DNA of 64,000 bases from NCBI RefSeq assembly GCF_030690345.1, contig NZ_JAUYGV010000007.1, forward strand, positions 806,001 through 870,000. The letters are read 5' to 3'. The notes beneath the pieces were generated by a model, which was given only the letters and a program-made list of their open reading frames with translations, was not told where the DNA came from and searched no databases. Shown here piece after piece: positions 25,882 to 34,310 of this stretch. This stretch comes from Rheinheimera sp. (GTDB lineage Bacteria > Pseudomonadota > Gammaproteobacteria > Enterobacterales > Alteromonadaceae). Made by a program: the position numbers and the translations under genes. Each line of letters begins with the position of its first letter. Position 1 is the stretch's first letter.

Positions 25882-27440
25882 ATAGCTTTACCGGCTACCA
25901 ACTGCAGGATTTTGTTCCTTTTAGTGCGGAGGTGTATTTTCGCCTGCTGGAGCGCATAAATGAAAGCTGGTGGCCGCTGCATCTACTCAGCCTGGCACTG
26001 GGCGCAGCTGCCCTTGTGCTGGCGTTGTTTGTACGGAAATATGAGCAGCGTGGCCGGTTGGCGTGTCTGTTAATTGCACCGGTTTGGGCTTGGGTGGCCG
26101 TGGTGTTTTTTATACAGCACTATGCTCAGCTTAACTGGGCTGCTAACTATATTGCTTATGCTTTTTTTGCTCAGGCCATAGTGCTGCTATGGCTGGGGTT
26201 AACCGGCGCAGGTTTTAACAAGGTTGCACCGGCTAAAATGCCTGCTGTTATTGGTATCGCTATCGCAGTTACCGGCCTGGTTATCCAGCCGCTGATGGCA
26301 CTGTTTGGCGGCGGTAGTGGCTGGCAGGCGCAGGTGTTTGGTATCCATGCTGACCCCACAGCTATTATCACCCTGGGGCTGGTACTTATGCTGCTGCGCG
26401 GTTGGCGCTTACTGCTTACTGCGGTTATTCCGATGCTCTGGCTGTTGCTGTCTGGCCTTACGTTATGGGTGTTAGAAGCTACAGAGGCCTGGCTGCTGTT
26501 TGCCGTATTGGCCGCCGCGTTGCTGGCTTGCTTATTTTTATGCCGGTTTTTATCCGCAGATGGCAGAAAAAGCCAGCCGAAATATGCTAATTTGCCGGCT
26601 TTAAACAGTAACGGGCACGCTATGGCTAATTCAGCTGCAATAGGTATTTTCGACTCCGGCATCGGCGGGCTTTCTGTTGCCTGCGCAGTGCGTGAACTGC
26701 TGCCAAATGAAAGCCTTGTTTACGTTGCCGACACCGGCCATGCGCCCTATGGCGAAAAAACCGATGACTATATTTACCAGCGCATGCAGCTGATTAGCCA
26801 GCGCCTGCAACAGCAAGGTGTTAAAGCCATAGTGGTAGCTTGTAATACCGCCACCACTGCCGCTATTACCAAACTAAGAGCACAGTGCCCGCTGCCGGTT
26901 ATCGGTGTAGAGCCCGGCGTTAAGCCGGCGGTGCTGGCCAGTAAAACCGGGGTAGTGGGTATTTTGGCCACGCCGCGCACCTTGCAAACCCCGGCCTTTG
27001 CCAATTTGGCGCAGCGCTTTGCCGGCCAGGCCCGCATTGAATTACAACCTTGCCCGCAGCTGGTACAGCTGATAGAAACAATGGATTTTAGCGGCGCGCC
27101 GATGCAGGCGCTGCTGCAAAGCTATATTTACCCCTTGCTGGAAAAAGGCGCCGACACCCTGGTATTGGGCTGTACGCACTATAATTTTGTCGCCGATAGC
27201 ATTGCCGCTATTGCCGGGCCCGCAGTGGCGATTATCCGCACTGAAGCCGCTGTGGCGAAACAGCTGCAGCTGCGCTTACTGCAGGCTCAGTTGTTGGCGG
27301 CTCCTTTAAACAAAGACCCCGGAAATAAGGAGCCCGGTAACAGCGTAAGCGACATATTTTACACCAGTGGCAACCTTGAGCTGTTTCGCCAACAGTTGCA
27401 ACAGCTGTGGCCGGGCGCAAAAGAAGTGTTGCCGCTGTAA
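25878..27440 (+). CDS. murI: DUF6064 membrane domain fused in frame to glutamate racemase
   Basis: One open frame of 520 codons. Residues 1-225 are a multi-TM domain of the DUF6064 type (early FSAEVYFRLLERINESWWP; about seven helices). Residues 249-520 are a complete glutamate racemase: FDSGIGGLS, catalytic Cys322 in VVACNTATTAA and Cys432 in VLGCTHYNF. MurI makes D-glutamate for peptidoglycan. An in-frame ATG at 26622 (MANSAAIGIF) would give a normal 272-residue MurI, but it has only a weak GGG upstream. Either a real fusion tethers MurI to the membrane, or two products arise from one frame. No frameshift or stop separates them. Translation is coupled to the aldo/keto reductase by an ATGA overlap. 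Confidence 0.85.
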   Translation: MNSFTGYQLQDFVPFSAEVYFRLLERINESWWPLHLLSLALGAAALVLALFVRKYEQRGRLACLLIAPVWAWVAVVFFIQHYAQLNWAANYIAYAFFAQAIVLLWLGLTGAGFNKVAPAKMPAVIGIAIAVTGLVIQPLMALFGGGSGWQAQVFGIHADPTAIITLGLVLMLLRGWRLLLTAVIPMLWLLLSGLTLWVLEATEAWLLFAVLAAALLACLFLCRFLSADGRKSQPKYANLPALNSNGHAMANSAAIGIFDSGIGGLSVACAVRELLPNESLVYVADTGHAPYGEKTDDYIYQRMQLISQRLQQQGVKAIVVACNTATTAAITKLRAQCPLPVIGVEPGVKPAVLASKTGVVGILATPRTLQTPAFANLAQRFAGQARIELQPCPQLVQLIETMDFSGAPMQALLQSYIYPLLEKGADTLVLGCTHYNFVADSIAAIAGPAVAIIRTEAAVAKQLQLRLLQAQLLAAPLNKDPGNKEPGNSVSDIFYTSGNLELFRQQLQQLWPGAKEVLPL

Positions 27441-27539
27441 CACGCGCTGCCGGCAGTACGACATCTTATTGTATTTATGTACTTTGTCTGTTGCCGCGTT
27501 ATAGGGTAACGTGGTGTTTTTTATCCCGCAGGCCGTGAT

Positions 27540-28397
27540 ATGTTTGCAACCCTTACCCAAATTGGTTTACCGATAGCGCTGATCCTGATCATGACCGGCG
27601 TGGGCATGAGCCTGCGCGTGGCAGATTTTTCCCGTGTATTTCTCGCCCCCAAAGGCTTTGTACTCGGTGCCCTGGCGCAGCTGTTACTGCTGCCACTGGC
27701 CGCTATTGCGGTTATTGCGCTGTTTGATTTACAGGCCGAACTGGCGATAGGGCTGTTTATTTTAGCGCTGTGCCCGGGCGGCACTACATCAAACCTTTAC
27801 AGCTACCTGAGTAAAGCCGATGTTGGCTTGTCAGTGTCACTTACCGCCGTGGTGGGTTTTATTACGCCCTTTACTATTCCGCTGCTGGCGGCCTGGGCCA
27901 TAGGCTTTTATGCCGGCGCTGAAACAAATTTGCACTTGCCGGTATTTCGCACCTGGCTGACATTAATGATCGTCAGCGTATTTCCGGTGTTAGTAGGTAT
28001 GTTGCTGCGGGCAAAATGGCCGGCATTTACCAAAGCGACAGAGCCTTATATCAGCAAATTTTCCATCATCGTACTGGTGCTGTTAATTATCAGTATCGCG
28101 TTCGATTTAGGCGATGAGCTGTGGCGTTATATGGCAAAAGCCGGGCCGGCGGCCTTGCTGCTTAACCTCAGTACCATGTTGCTGGGTTATGCCCTGGCTA
28201 AATGGCTGCTTAAGCACGAGAACCAGGCCCGCACCATTTGCCTGGAAGTAGGGCTGCAAAATGGCACCCTGGCGCTACTTATCACTACCGGTATTTTACA
28301 AAACTCCGCTATGTCGATAGCACCCAGTGTTTACAGCTTGTTGATGTTCGCCAGCGCGTCCTTGTTTGCGCTGTGGGCCAGGCGTAGCACTGGTTAA
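27540..28397 (+). CDS. Bile acid:sodium symporter (BASS) family transporter
   Basis: Integral membrane protein of 285 residues with nine to ten TM helices. The family signature ALCPGGTTSNLYSYL (about residues 77-91) contributes to the sodium site, and EVGLQNGTLALLI (about 239-251) is the second conserved crossing region. BASS proteins co-transport organic anions such as pyruvate, pantoate or sulphonates with Na+; the substrate cannot be assigned. Monocistronic or followed by the small gene 45 bases downstream. Confidence 0.9.
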   Translation: MFATLTQIGLPIALILIMTGVGMSLRVADFSRVFLAPKGFVLGALAQLLLLPLAAIAVIALFDLQAELAIGLFILALCPGGTTSNLYSYLSKADVGLSVSLTAVVGFITPFTIPLLAAWAIGFYAGAETNLHLPVFRTWLTLMIVSVFPVLVGMLLRAKWPAFTKATEPYISKFSIIVLVLLIISIAFDLGDELWRYMAKAGPAALLLNLSTMLLGYALAKWLLKHENQARTICLEVGLQNGTLALLITTGILQNSAMSIAPSVYSLLMFASASLFALWARRSTG

Positions 28398-28442
28398 ACA
28401 CGCTCAGGCAGCTATAACCAAGAATAAATATCAGGAGCGACA

Positions 28443-28724
28443 ATGAATTTAGATAAAGCGAAAAAACGTATCGCAAAACAGCTGACAAAGGGCTTTGCAG
28501 GCTACCCGCATCTTACTTTAGCTTACTTTGGTAAAACGGCTGATTGCGCTACGGAAGTGGTGGTGACCTTTGTATCAGCAGAGGGCGCTGCGCCGCAGCA
28601 GCAGAGTTTTTCTGCCCGGACGGATGTGCGCCAGGATGAAACGATTCAGTCGGTGTTGGTTAAAATTATTGACCGGGCCGGTGCGGCCACGGTAACAGAA
28701 GTTGGCGGTGTAGCGCTAAAATAA
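28443..28724 (+). CDS. Conserved small hypothetical protein
   Basis: Protein of 93 residues, basic N-terminus (LDKAKKRIAKQLTKGF), no TM segment or signal. The body (TEVVVTFVSAEG...DVRQDETIQSVLVKIIDRAG) looks alpha/beta. AGGAGCGACA before the ATG is a strong ribosome site and codon use is host-like, so a real gene is likely. Family not recognised. Confidence 0.65.
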   Translation: MNLDKAKKRIAKQLTKGFAGYPHLTLAYFGKTADCATEVVVTFVSAEGAAPQQQSFSARTDVRQDETIQSVLVKIIDRAGAATVTEVGGVALK

Positions 28725-28756
28725 TGCCCGCAAAGGCACAGTACAGCTAAAACCTG

Positions 28757-28775
28757 AGCCGGTTATAAACCGGCT
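28757..28775. terminator. Hairpin at convergent gene ends
   Basis: AGCCGGTT (28757-28764), loop ATA, AACCGGCT (28768-28775). It includes the stop codon of the ArsA-type gene. On the minus strand it is followed by CAGGTTTTAG, a poor U run, so termination is probable but not certain. Confidence 0.45.
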
Positions 28776-29767
28776 TGTTCCAGCAAGGTTGCCATATGCT
28801 GCAGGGCGTTCAGCCCCTGAATGTCGGTGGCTTGCAGCGGTACCTTGTAACGCGGTAGTTTAGCAAAATCCTGCTCTATCTGGGCTAAATGCACCTTTTC
28901 CTGAGTACGGCGGGCGGCGAGAAAAGCGCCGTCGGCGTTGTCGGGCAAAATGCGGTTAACTACCAGCCCGGCCAGTGGCAGTTTTTCCTGCTGCAGGCTT
29001 TGCACGGCACGGCCGGTTTCTAATATTGGCAGTTTTTCCGGTGTTAACACAAACAGCAGGGCAGTGCGATCGGCGTCGGTTAATATCTCACGGGTGCGCT
29101 GTAATAAGCGCTGGCGTGCCAATAAGGTTTCGGTTATGGCTTTATTGCGCGCATCCATGCCGGCGGTGGCATTTTGATTAGGATCGGCCAGCGGGTTGTC
29201 GATATCGCGGCCGGCTTTGGGGGTTAAATGGCCCAGCACGTCACCGAGTTTTTCCGAGCGTTTATTTGCATTAAGCAGGCCCTGAGTCCAGGCTGCCATG
29301 GCTTCCGGCAGGCTGAGTAACCGCAGCGTATGGCCGGTGGGGGCAGTGTCGAAAATCACGATATCGTAATCTTTCAACCCAAGTTCGATGACATTGGCGA
29401 TGCGTTCTAACATGGCCGCTTCCTGGGCGCCGGGCGATTGCCGGGTTAAGCGCATCTGGCGTTCAATTTCGCTGAACATTTCCGGCCGCGTAAAGCGCTT
29501 TAACTGTGCTGTGACTCTGGCCAGGTGCTGTTCTACTTCACGATCCGGATCCAGCTCTAAGCCATCTACATCAGGCGCCAGCCGCGTAATGCTATCGCCG
29601 ATGTCACGGTCAAAGGCATCGGCTAAGCTGTGCGCCGGGTCGGTCGACACCAACAATACTTTTTTGCCGCGGCTGCCGGCGAGCAGGGCCAGTGCAGAGG
29701 AGGTGGTGGTTTTGCCCACGCCGCCTTTACCGCCAATCAGCAGCACGCGTTTATCGGTTAACAGCAT
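28763..29767 (-). CDS. ArsA/Get3-type ATPase
   Basis: Cytosolic single-domain P-loop ATPase of 334 residues. Deviant Walker A GGKGGVGKTT at residues 12-21 (the Lys before GVGKT is the SIMIBI signature), then STDPAHSLADAF (switch I) and DTAPTGHTLRLL (switch II). Get3/ArsA proteins couple ATP to arsenite efflux or to targeting of tail-anchored membrane proteins. No arsB/arsR is here; instead it overlaps by ten bases the CC-star gene, which overlaps cstA, so a role in handling that membrane complex is plausible but unproven. Confidence 0.93.
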   Translation of the reverse strand: MLLTDKRVLLIGGKGGVGKTTTSSALALLAGSRGKKVLLVSTDPAHSLADAFDRDIGDSITRLAPDVDGLELDPDREVEQHLARVTAQLKRFTRPEMFSEIERQMRLTRQSPGAQEAAMLERIANVIELGLKDYDIVIFDTAPTGHTLRLLSLPEAMAAWTQGLLNANKRSEKLGDVLGHLTPKAGRDIDNPLADPNQNATAGMDARNKAITETLLARQRLLQRTREILTDADRTALLFVLTPEKLPILETGRAVQSLQQEKLPLAGLVVNRILPDNADGAFLAARRTQEKVHLAQIEQDFAKLPRYKVPLQATDIQGLNALQHMATLLEQAGL

Positions 29768-30030
29768 TTAACGTTGTCCAGTGGCGAGTGCTCCATGCCC
29801 ATGCGGATATGCCAGTCATGAAAGCGTTCCATTAATAAGGGTTGCAACTCGAGGGTGTAATAACTGGCGGGGTTGGGTACACCCATCATCTCGGAAAAAA
29901 TGAGCAGCATAAATAAATCATCCTGCTCACGTTTGGCACGCGCTATCGCACTGCGATAGGGCGCGTTATAGGCTTCTTCAGCGTAAAAGCTGGCCTGGCG
30001 GAACCAGGCCTTAAACTTGTCTAAACTCAT
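29758..30030 (-). CDS. Cory-CC-star family protein
   Basis: Protein of 90 residues ending in two cysteines directly before the stop codon, the trait for which the family is named. The body (FKAWFRQASFYAEEAYNAPYRSAIARAKREQDDLFMLLIFSEMMGVPNPASYYTLEL is its central part) is helical and conserved-looking. Function unknown; a C-terminal Cys pair could bind metal or undergo redox or lipid attachment. It overlaps cstA upstream by four bases and the ArsA-type gene downstream by ten, so all three are translated as one unit. Confidence 0.85.
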   Translation of the reverse strand: MSLDKFKAWFRQASFYAEEAYNAPYRSAIARAKREQDDLFMLLIFSEMMGVPNPASYYTLELQPLLMERFHDWHIRMGMEHSPLDNVKCC

Positions 30031-31712
30031 GCTTCTTCAGCAGCGGGATTCGCTTTGTTGGCTTTAAGTTGTTTGTTTAATGCCGAGCTGCATTCCAGCG
30101 ATACCAGTATTGCCGCTACCAGAACAATTAAGTCCATGGTAAACAGGAACCAGTCGCCTTTGTCGTAGAAGCTCTTAAGCTGAATTAATAAACCCAGCGT
30201 GGTCATGATCAGCAGGAAGATTAACGGCGCCAGCGTATACCACATTGGTCGGCGCAGTTTTACCAACATTACCGTGATGACCAACAGGGTTAAACCGGCC
30301 AGTAACTGGTTAGTGGTACCAAACAGTGGCCAAATCATTAAACCACCTGAGCCATCGCCGCCGGCACCAAAGGCCAGCAGTAAACAGGAGCCGACCGCTA
30401 ACAAAGTGGCCGGTGCAGCCTTTTGCATCCAGCCAATGTTATAAATACTGCCCCATTCCTGGAAAATATAACGCTGCAGGCGCAGACCGGTGTCCATGGT
30501 AGTACCGGCAAATAATACCACCATTACCGTTAACAGGGTTTGCGACAGCACGGTATCCAGACCAATACCGGCCTGCAATATGTTAGCACCGCCGGTAATA
30601 AAGGCTGATACACCACCTTTACCAAAGCCGCTGTAGATGGCTTGCCAGTCGGCCAGCGTAGCAAAACCGGCGGTGGCAGCAATAATGGCGGCTAAGGCTA
30701 ATGAACCTTCGCCTACGGCGCCAAAGTAACCGACAAAACGCACATCCGGCTCTTTATCTAATTGCTTGGAGGTGGTGCCGCTGGAGACTAAACCGTGGAA
30801 ACCGGAGATAGCACCACAGGCAATGGTAACAAACAGCAGCGGAATAAGTGATGGCGTGCCTTCCGGAACGTCATTATTAAACGCCGGAGCTACCACATCC
30901 GGGCCGGAGATCAGCACTGCGCCATACAGTAGAATTAAGCCGATAAACAGCTGAATACCGTTGATATAGTCGCGTGGTTGTAACAGCATCCACACCGGCA
31001 GCAGTGAGGCAATAGCCGCATAGACAAACAGTAAAATAATCCAGCTTTGGTTATCGCTTAGCGGGCCAACCATTTCCGGCAGCGCCAGTGGCAGCATAGG
31101 GCCGACGTAGATCATGCCGTACAGGGCAACTACCCCAACGATGGTGACCAACAGCAGGCTCATATTTTTACGGTAAATTAACTGGCCGATAATCAGCGCC
31201 ACTACTATAGCGCCCCATACCGGAATAGTGGCACTGGGGAAGCTAATTAACTGGCCGGCAATAACCACGGCAAATACCGCGTTTACCATTAACAGCACAA
31301 GGAAAATCACAATCATAAAGATGCTGCGGGCGCGGTTACCCACGATATCGCCTGTTAAAGCACCGATAGATTTGGCTTTATTGCGGCTACTGGCCCAGAT
31401 AGCGCCGGCATCATGTACACCGGCGAAGAAAATAGTACCGAACACCACCCATAAAAACGCCGGTACCCAGCCCCAGATCACGGCGATAGCAGGGCCGATA
31501 ATAGGCGCAGCTCCGGCAACAGAGGTAAAGTGGTGGCCCCACAGGATGTATTTATTGGTAGGCACATAGTCGACACCGTCCTGCATTTCATGCGCGGGGG
31601 TGCGAAAGTTAGGATCAACTTTAAAGATTTTTTCGCAGATAAACTTAGAGTAGACAAAATAGCCCAGTGCCATAGCACCAAGCCCCATCAACATCAAAAA
31701 AATGGCATTCAT
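30027..31712 (-). CDS. cstA: Carbon starvation protein CstA (peptide/pyruvate transporter)
   Basis: Polytopic inner-membrane protein of 561 residues, the shorter CstA form (E. coli CstA is about 700). N-terminal signature YFVYSKFICEKIFKVDP and the conserved VPTNKYILWGHHFTSVAGAAPIIGPA segment (about 50-78) are clear; about 15 TM helices follow. CstA-type proteins import peptides or pyruvate when carbon is limiting. A 12-bp palindrome, CAGAGGCCTCTG, at 31713-31724 contains the ribosome site. First gene of the cstA / CC-star / ArsA unit. E. coli cstA is repressed by CsrA; no clear GGA-loop site was found here. Confidence 0.93.
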   Translation of the reverse strand: MNAIFLMLMGLGAMALGYFVYSKFICEKIFKVDPNFRTPAHEMQDGVDYVPTNKYILWGHHFTSVAGAAPIIGPAIAVIWGWVPAFLWVVFGTIFFAGVHDAGAIWASSRNKAKSIGALTGDIVGNRARSIFMIVIFLVLLMVNAVFAVVIAGQLISFPSATIPVWGAIVVALIIGQLIYRKNMSLLLVTIVGVVALYGMIYVGPMLPLALPEMVGPLSDNQSWIILLFVYAAIASLLPVWMLLQPRDYINGIQLFIGLILLYGAVLISGPDVVAPAFNNDVPEGTPSLIPLLFVTIACGAISGFHGLVSSGTTSKQLDKEPDVRFVGYFGAVGEGSLALAAIIAATAGFATLADWQAIYSGFGKGGVSAFITGGANILQAGIGLDTVLSQTLLTVMVVLFAGTTMDTGLRLQRYIFQEWGSIYNIGWMQKAAPATLLAVGSCLLLAFGAGGDGSGGLMIWPLFGTTNQLLAGLTLLVITVMLVKLRRPMWYTLAPLIFLLIMTTLGLLIQLKSFYDKGDWFLFTMDLIVLVAAILVSLECSSALNKQLKANKANPAAEEA

Positions 31713-31791
31713 CAGAGGCCTCTGTAAGGTGTTGTTATAGTTAGGGTAACGGTAGGGTAAGCATAGTACAAAAAAATAATGTGTCAGGCCA

Positions 31792-33684
31792 TTAGACTAA
31801 AGTCGTGCCCTGGCCGGCCACCACTTTGTTGCGGCCGTCTGCTTTGGCTTGATATAAGGCATCGTCGGCCCGTGCCAGGCTGATATTTAATGCCTCGTCC
31901 GGTTGATACTGCGACACACCGATGCTGCAGGTGATTTTCAGCGGCTGCGGGCTGTCGGCGAAGCTGATGGCGGCAATGGCCTGACGTAAACGTTCGGCAA
32001 TGGCCAGCGCCTGGTCTTGTGCTGTATCGGGCAGCACAATGAGAAACTCTTCGCCACCGGTGCGGCCAAAATGGTCTTGCTGGCGCAACATGGCCGATAC
32101 AGTCATGCACATTTGCTGCAGCACGGTATCGCCGACATCATGGCCAAAACGGTCGTTCACCTGTTTAAAGTGATCCAGATCCAGAATCAGGAAACTTAGT
32201 GGCGCGGCGGTATCAATGGCTTTTACCCGCTCTTGCTCAGCTTGCATCATAATACGGCGCCGGTTGGCGATGTTAGTCAGCTCGTCGGTCATGGCAAGGC
32301 GGTGCAAGCGGCGGTTACGCCGTTTTAACGATAAGGCAAAACTGAACAAAATGATTAATAACAGCGCGATCAGTGATAAGGCAGCATATTGCCAGCGCTG
32401 TGCCAATTGTAAGGTGCTGACATGTTGCTCAACTAACTTTTTCTCTGCCGCCAGCTGATTATGCCGCTCCTGCTGCCGGGCGGAGTCGAACTGAAAACGC
32501 AGTATATTGCTTTGTTGCTCTTTAGCCAGTTGCTGCTGTTGTTTATTCAACGCGATATAGCGCGCCAATAAAGCATGAGCCTGTTGGTAGTTGCCGGCGG
32601 CGGCTTCGGCCGGTGCTCTGGCGGCATATAGCATCAGCATATAACGCGGATTGCTTTCTGCGCTAAGGTAGTGCTGTGCTTCGTCAAAACTGGCCAGTGC
32701 TGCCTCTGTACGGTTAACTGCAGTAAGGGTTTCACCGTGGTACATCGCCAGTAAGCCTTTGTAGCTGGTTAGGGTAGATAAGTCGGGCGCATTGAGGGTG
32801 GCCAGCTCGGTTTTAGCTTCTGCGGCCAGGGTTAAGGCTTTGGGATATTGCTGCAACAAGTTGTGGATCCACACCAGGTTCACCTTAGTGTAGCTGCGCC
32901 ACAGCGGCTCCTTTATTTGCTGATAAACCTGCATCGATTGCTGAAAGAATTCCAGCGCCTGATCGTAACGGCCCAACTCAGCATGAGAATAGGCTTTTTC
33001 GTGCATAATCAGGGCGTGGCGGAATTGCTCGTCCGGTGCGGTGAATTCCTGCTCGGCCTGCTGTATATAATTCAGTGCGTCCTGATACAATCCCATGCGA
33101 CGGTAGGTGGCGGCAATCGACAGCACCAGATCGCTGAGGTAGGGCTTATAGCCCAGGCCACGTTGCAGCTGATAGGCGGTAACATAGTGCTCCATCGCAT
33201 CGGCATAGTTGCCCCGATATGAGGCTATGTCGCCAAGCAGCGCCAGGCTGATAGCAATACTCAGCGGGCTTTCACTGTTTTTGGCGGCGTCGTGAGCTTT
33301 TTTCGCACTGTGCTCAGCCCGGTTGCTGTCGCCGGACTGGCTGAACAAATAATATCGGCAGGTGTAATAATCGGCTAGCGCGGCCGGGTCGTTACGCGCT
33401 TTTGCTTGTTGTATCTTAACGTCACTGTAGGCGATACCGGCGGCAGGGTCGCCGGCATAAGCCAGCTGGCAACGTAAGCGATCCAGCCGGTGTTGCCGCT
33501 GCGTATCATCCGGCGGCAGCGCCGCTTCAAGCTCAGACAGGGCGCGTTGATAATCGGCAATGCTGAAAAAGTAACGCTGGCCACTTTCAATCTGCTGCAC
33601 CAGTTGATCAAACTGCTGCGGCTGTGCATGTGAGGCACAGCTTAGCAACAACAAAGCGCTGAATATGATTTTATTCAAAGACAT
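31792..33684 (-). CDS. Periplasmic-TPR diguanylate cyclase (GGDEF)
   Basis: Predicted c-di-GMP synthase of 630 residues: signal peptide (1-20, ending SHA), tetratricopeptide-type repeats (about 75-390) in the periplasm, a coiled segment, one TM helix (about 428-448, YAALSLIALLLIILFSFAL) and a cytoplasmic GGDEF domain. The active site reads GGEEF at 543-547, an accepted active variant, and RQQD at 534-537 gives an inhibitory I-site. The periplasmic repeats probably sense a protein or peptide. Stands alone on the minus strand. Confidence 0.92.
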   Translation of the reverse strand: MSLNKIIFSALLLLSCASHAQPQQFDQLVQQIESGQRYFFSIADYQRALSELEAALPPDDTQRQHRLDRLRCQLAYAGDPAAGIAYSDVKIQQAKARNDPAALADYYTCRYYLFSQSGDSNRAEHSAKKAHDAAKNSESPLSIAISLALLGDIASYRGNYADAMEHYVTAYQLQRGLGYKPYLSDLVLSIAATYRRMGLYQDALNYIQQAEQEFTAPDEQFRHALIMHEKAYSHAELGRYDQALEFFQQSMQVYQQIKEPLWRSYTKVNLVWIHNLLQQYPKALTLAAEAKTELATLNAPDLSTLTSYKGLLAMYHGETLTAVNRTEAALASFDEAQHYLSAESNPRYMLMLYAARAPAEAAAGNYQQAHALLARYIALNKQQQQLAKEQQSNILRFQFDSARQQERHNQLAAEKKLVEQHVSTLQLAQRWQYAALSLIALLLIILFSFALSLKRRNRRLHRLAMTDELTNIANRRRIMMQAEQERVKAIDTAAPLSFLILDLDHFKQVNDRFGHDVGDTVLQQMCMTVSAMLRQQDHFGRTGGEEFLIVLPDTAQDQALAIAERLRQAIAAISFADSPQPLKITCSIGVSQYQPDEALNISLARADDALYQAKADGRNKVVAGQGTTLV

Positions 33685-33757
33685 AAATTAACCACTGAGC
33701 AAGACAATATCAGCATAGCCGATACTGTGTCGCGCAGATGTATTTTATTTACGCCGC

Positions 33758-34111
33758 TCAGCGTTTTTGCACCCAGTTGCCGTCCAGCAGAATAAAATGG
33801 CCTGAACTGGTGCGCTCTAACGCCTTTTTACCGGCCATCGCTTCTACATCGGCCACGGCAATATTATTTTGCTGTGCCAGCCTGGCGTATTCGGCACGGC
33901 GTGCATCATTAATTAATTTAACGATGTCGGCCGCATTGCTACTGTTTTGCACCACACCCAGGTAACCATTGGCTTGTTCGCCCACCAGCCCCTGTGCTTT
34001 AGCCTGGCCCAGTGCTGCCATGGCTTGTTGTAAATTCATTGCCAGTACCGGCAGGCTTAGCGCAAACAGGGCCGGTAACAGTAGCATCTTGATGTTTTTA
34101 ATCAGTTTCAT
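33758..34111 (-). CDS. ydbL: YdbL family periplasmic protein (DUF1318)
   Basis: Secreted protein of 117 residues: signal peptide (about 1-25, ending VLA), then a DUF1318 domain (MNLQQAMAALGQAKAQGLVGEQANGYLG). GAGGAGC lies before the ATG at 34111, which I prefer to an in-frame start at 34189. In E. coli YdbL assists YnbE and YdbH, an AsmA-like system for moving phospholipids to the outer membrane. Last gene of ydbH-ynbE-ydbL. Confidence 0.9.
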   Translation of the reverse strand: MKLIKNIKMLLLPALFALSLPVLAMNLQQAMAALGQAKAQGLVGEQANGYLGVVQNSSNAADIVKLINDARRAEYARLAQQNNIAVADVEAMAGKKALERTSSGHFILLDGNWVQKR

Positions 34112-34121
34112 AATGTGCTCC

Positions 34122-34310
34122 TCAGAATAAACCACTGTCATCGCTGAATAATTCGTCCAGCTGCTTGTCGACCTTGATATAAATTTCATGCTGAATTTTT
34201 ACATTCAGATTAATGTTTATCGGTTCGGCCGGCAACGCTACCTGTACCTTGGGGGTGCAAGCCGCCAGAAACAGGGCCAGCGCTGCTGCCGCGCTTAGTT
34301 GTTGTATCAT
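34122..34310 (-). CDS. ynbE: YnbE family outer-membrane lipoprotein
   Basis: Lipoprotein of 62 residues: lipobox LAAC (Cys18) followed by a short strand-forming region (ININLNVKIQHEIYIKVDKQLDELF). In E. coli YnbE is thought to complete the YdbH beta-bridge at the outer membrane. The gene overlaps ydbH by four bases and is followed after ten by ydbL. Confidence 0.92.
   Translation of the reverse strand: MIQQLSAAAALALFLAACTPKVQVALPAEPININLNVKIQHEIYIKVDKQLDELFSDDSGLF

Noticed and set aside
31713..31724. Palindrome CAGAGGCCTCTG as a cstA operator
   Set aside because: It lies between the ribosome site and the start codon, and its sequence matches no operator known to me; it may simply contain the ribosome site.
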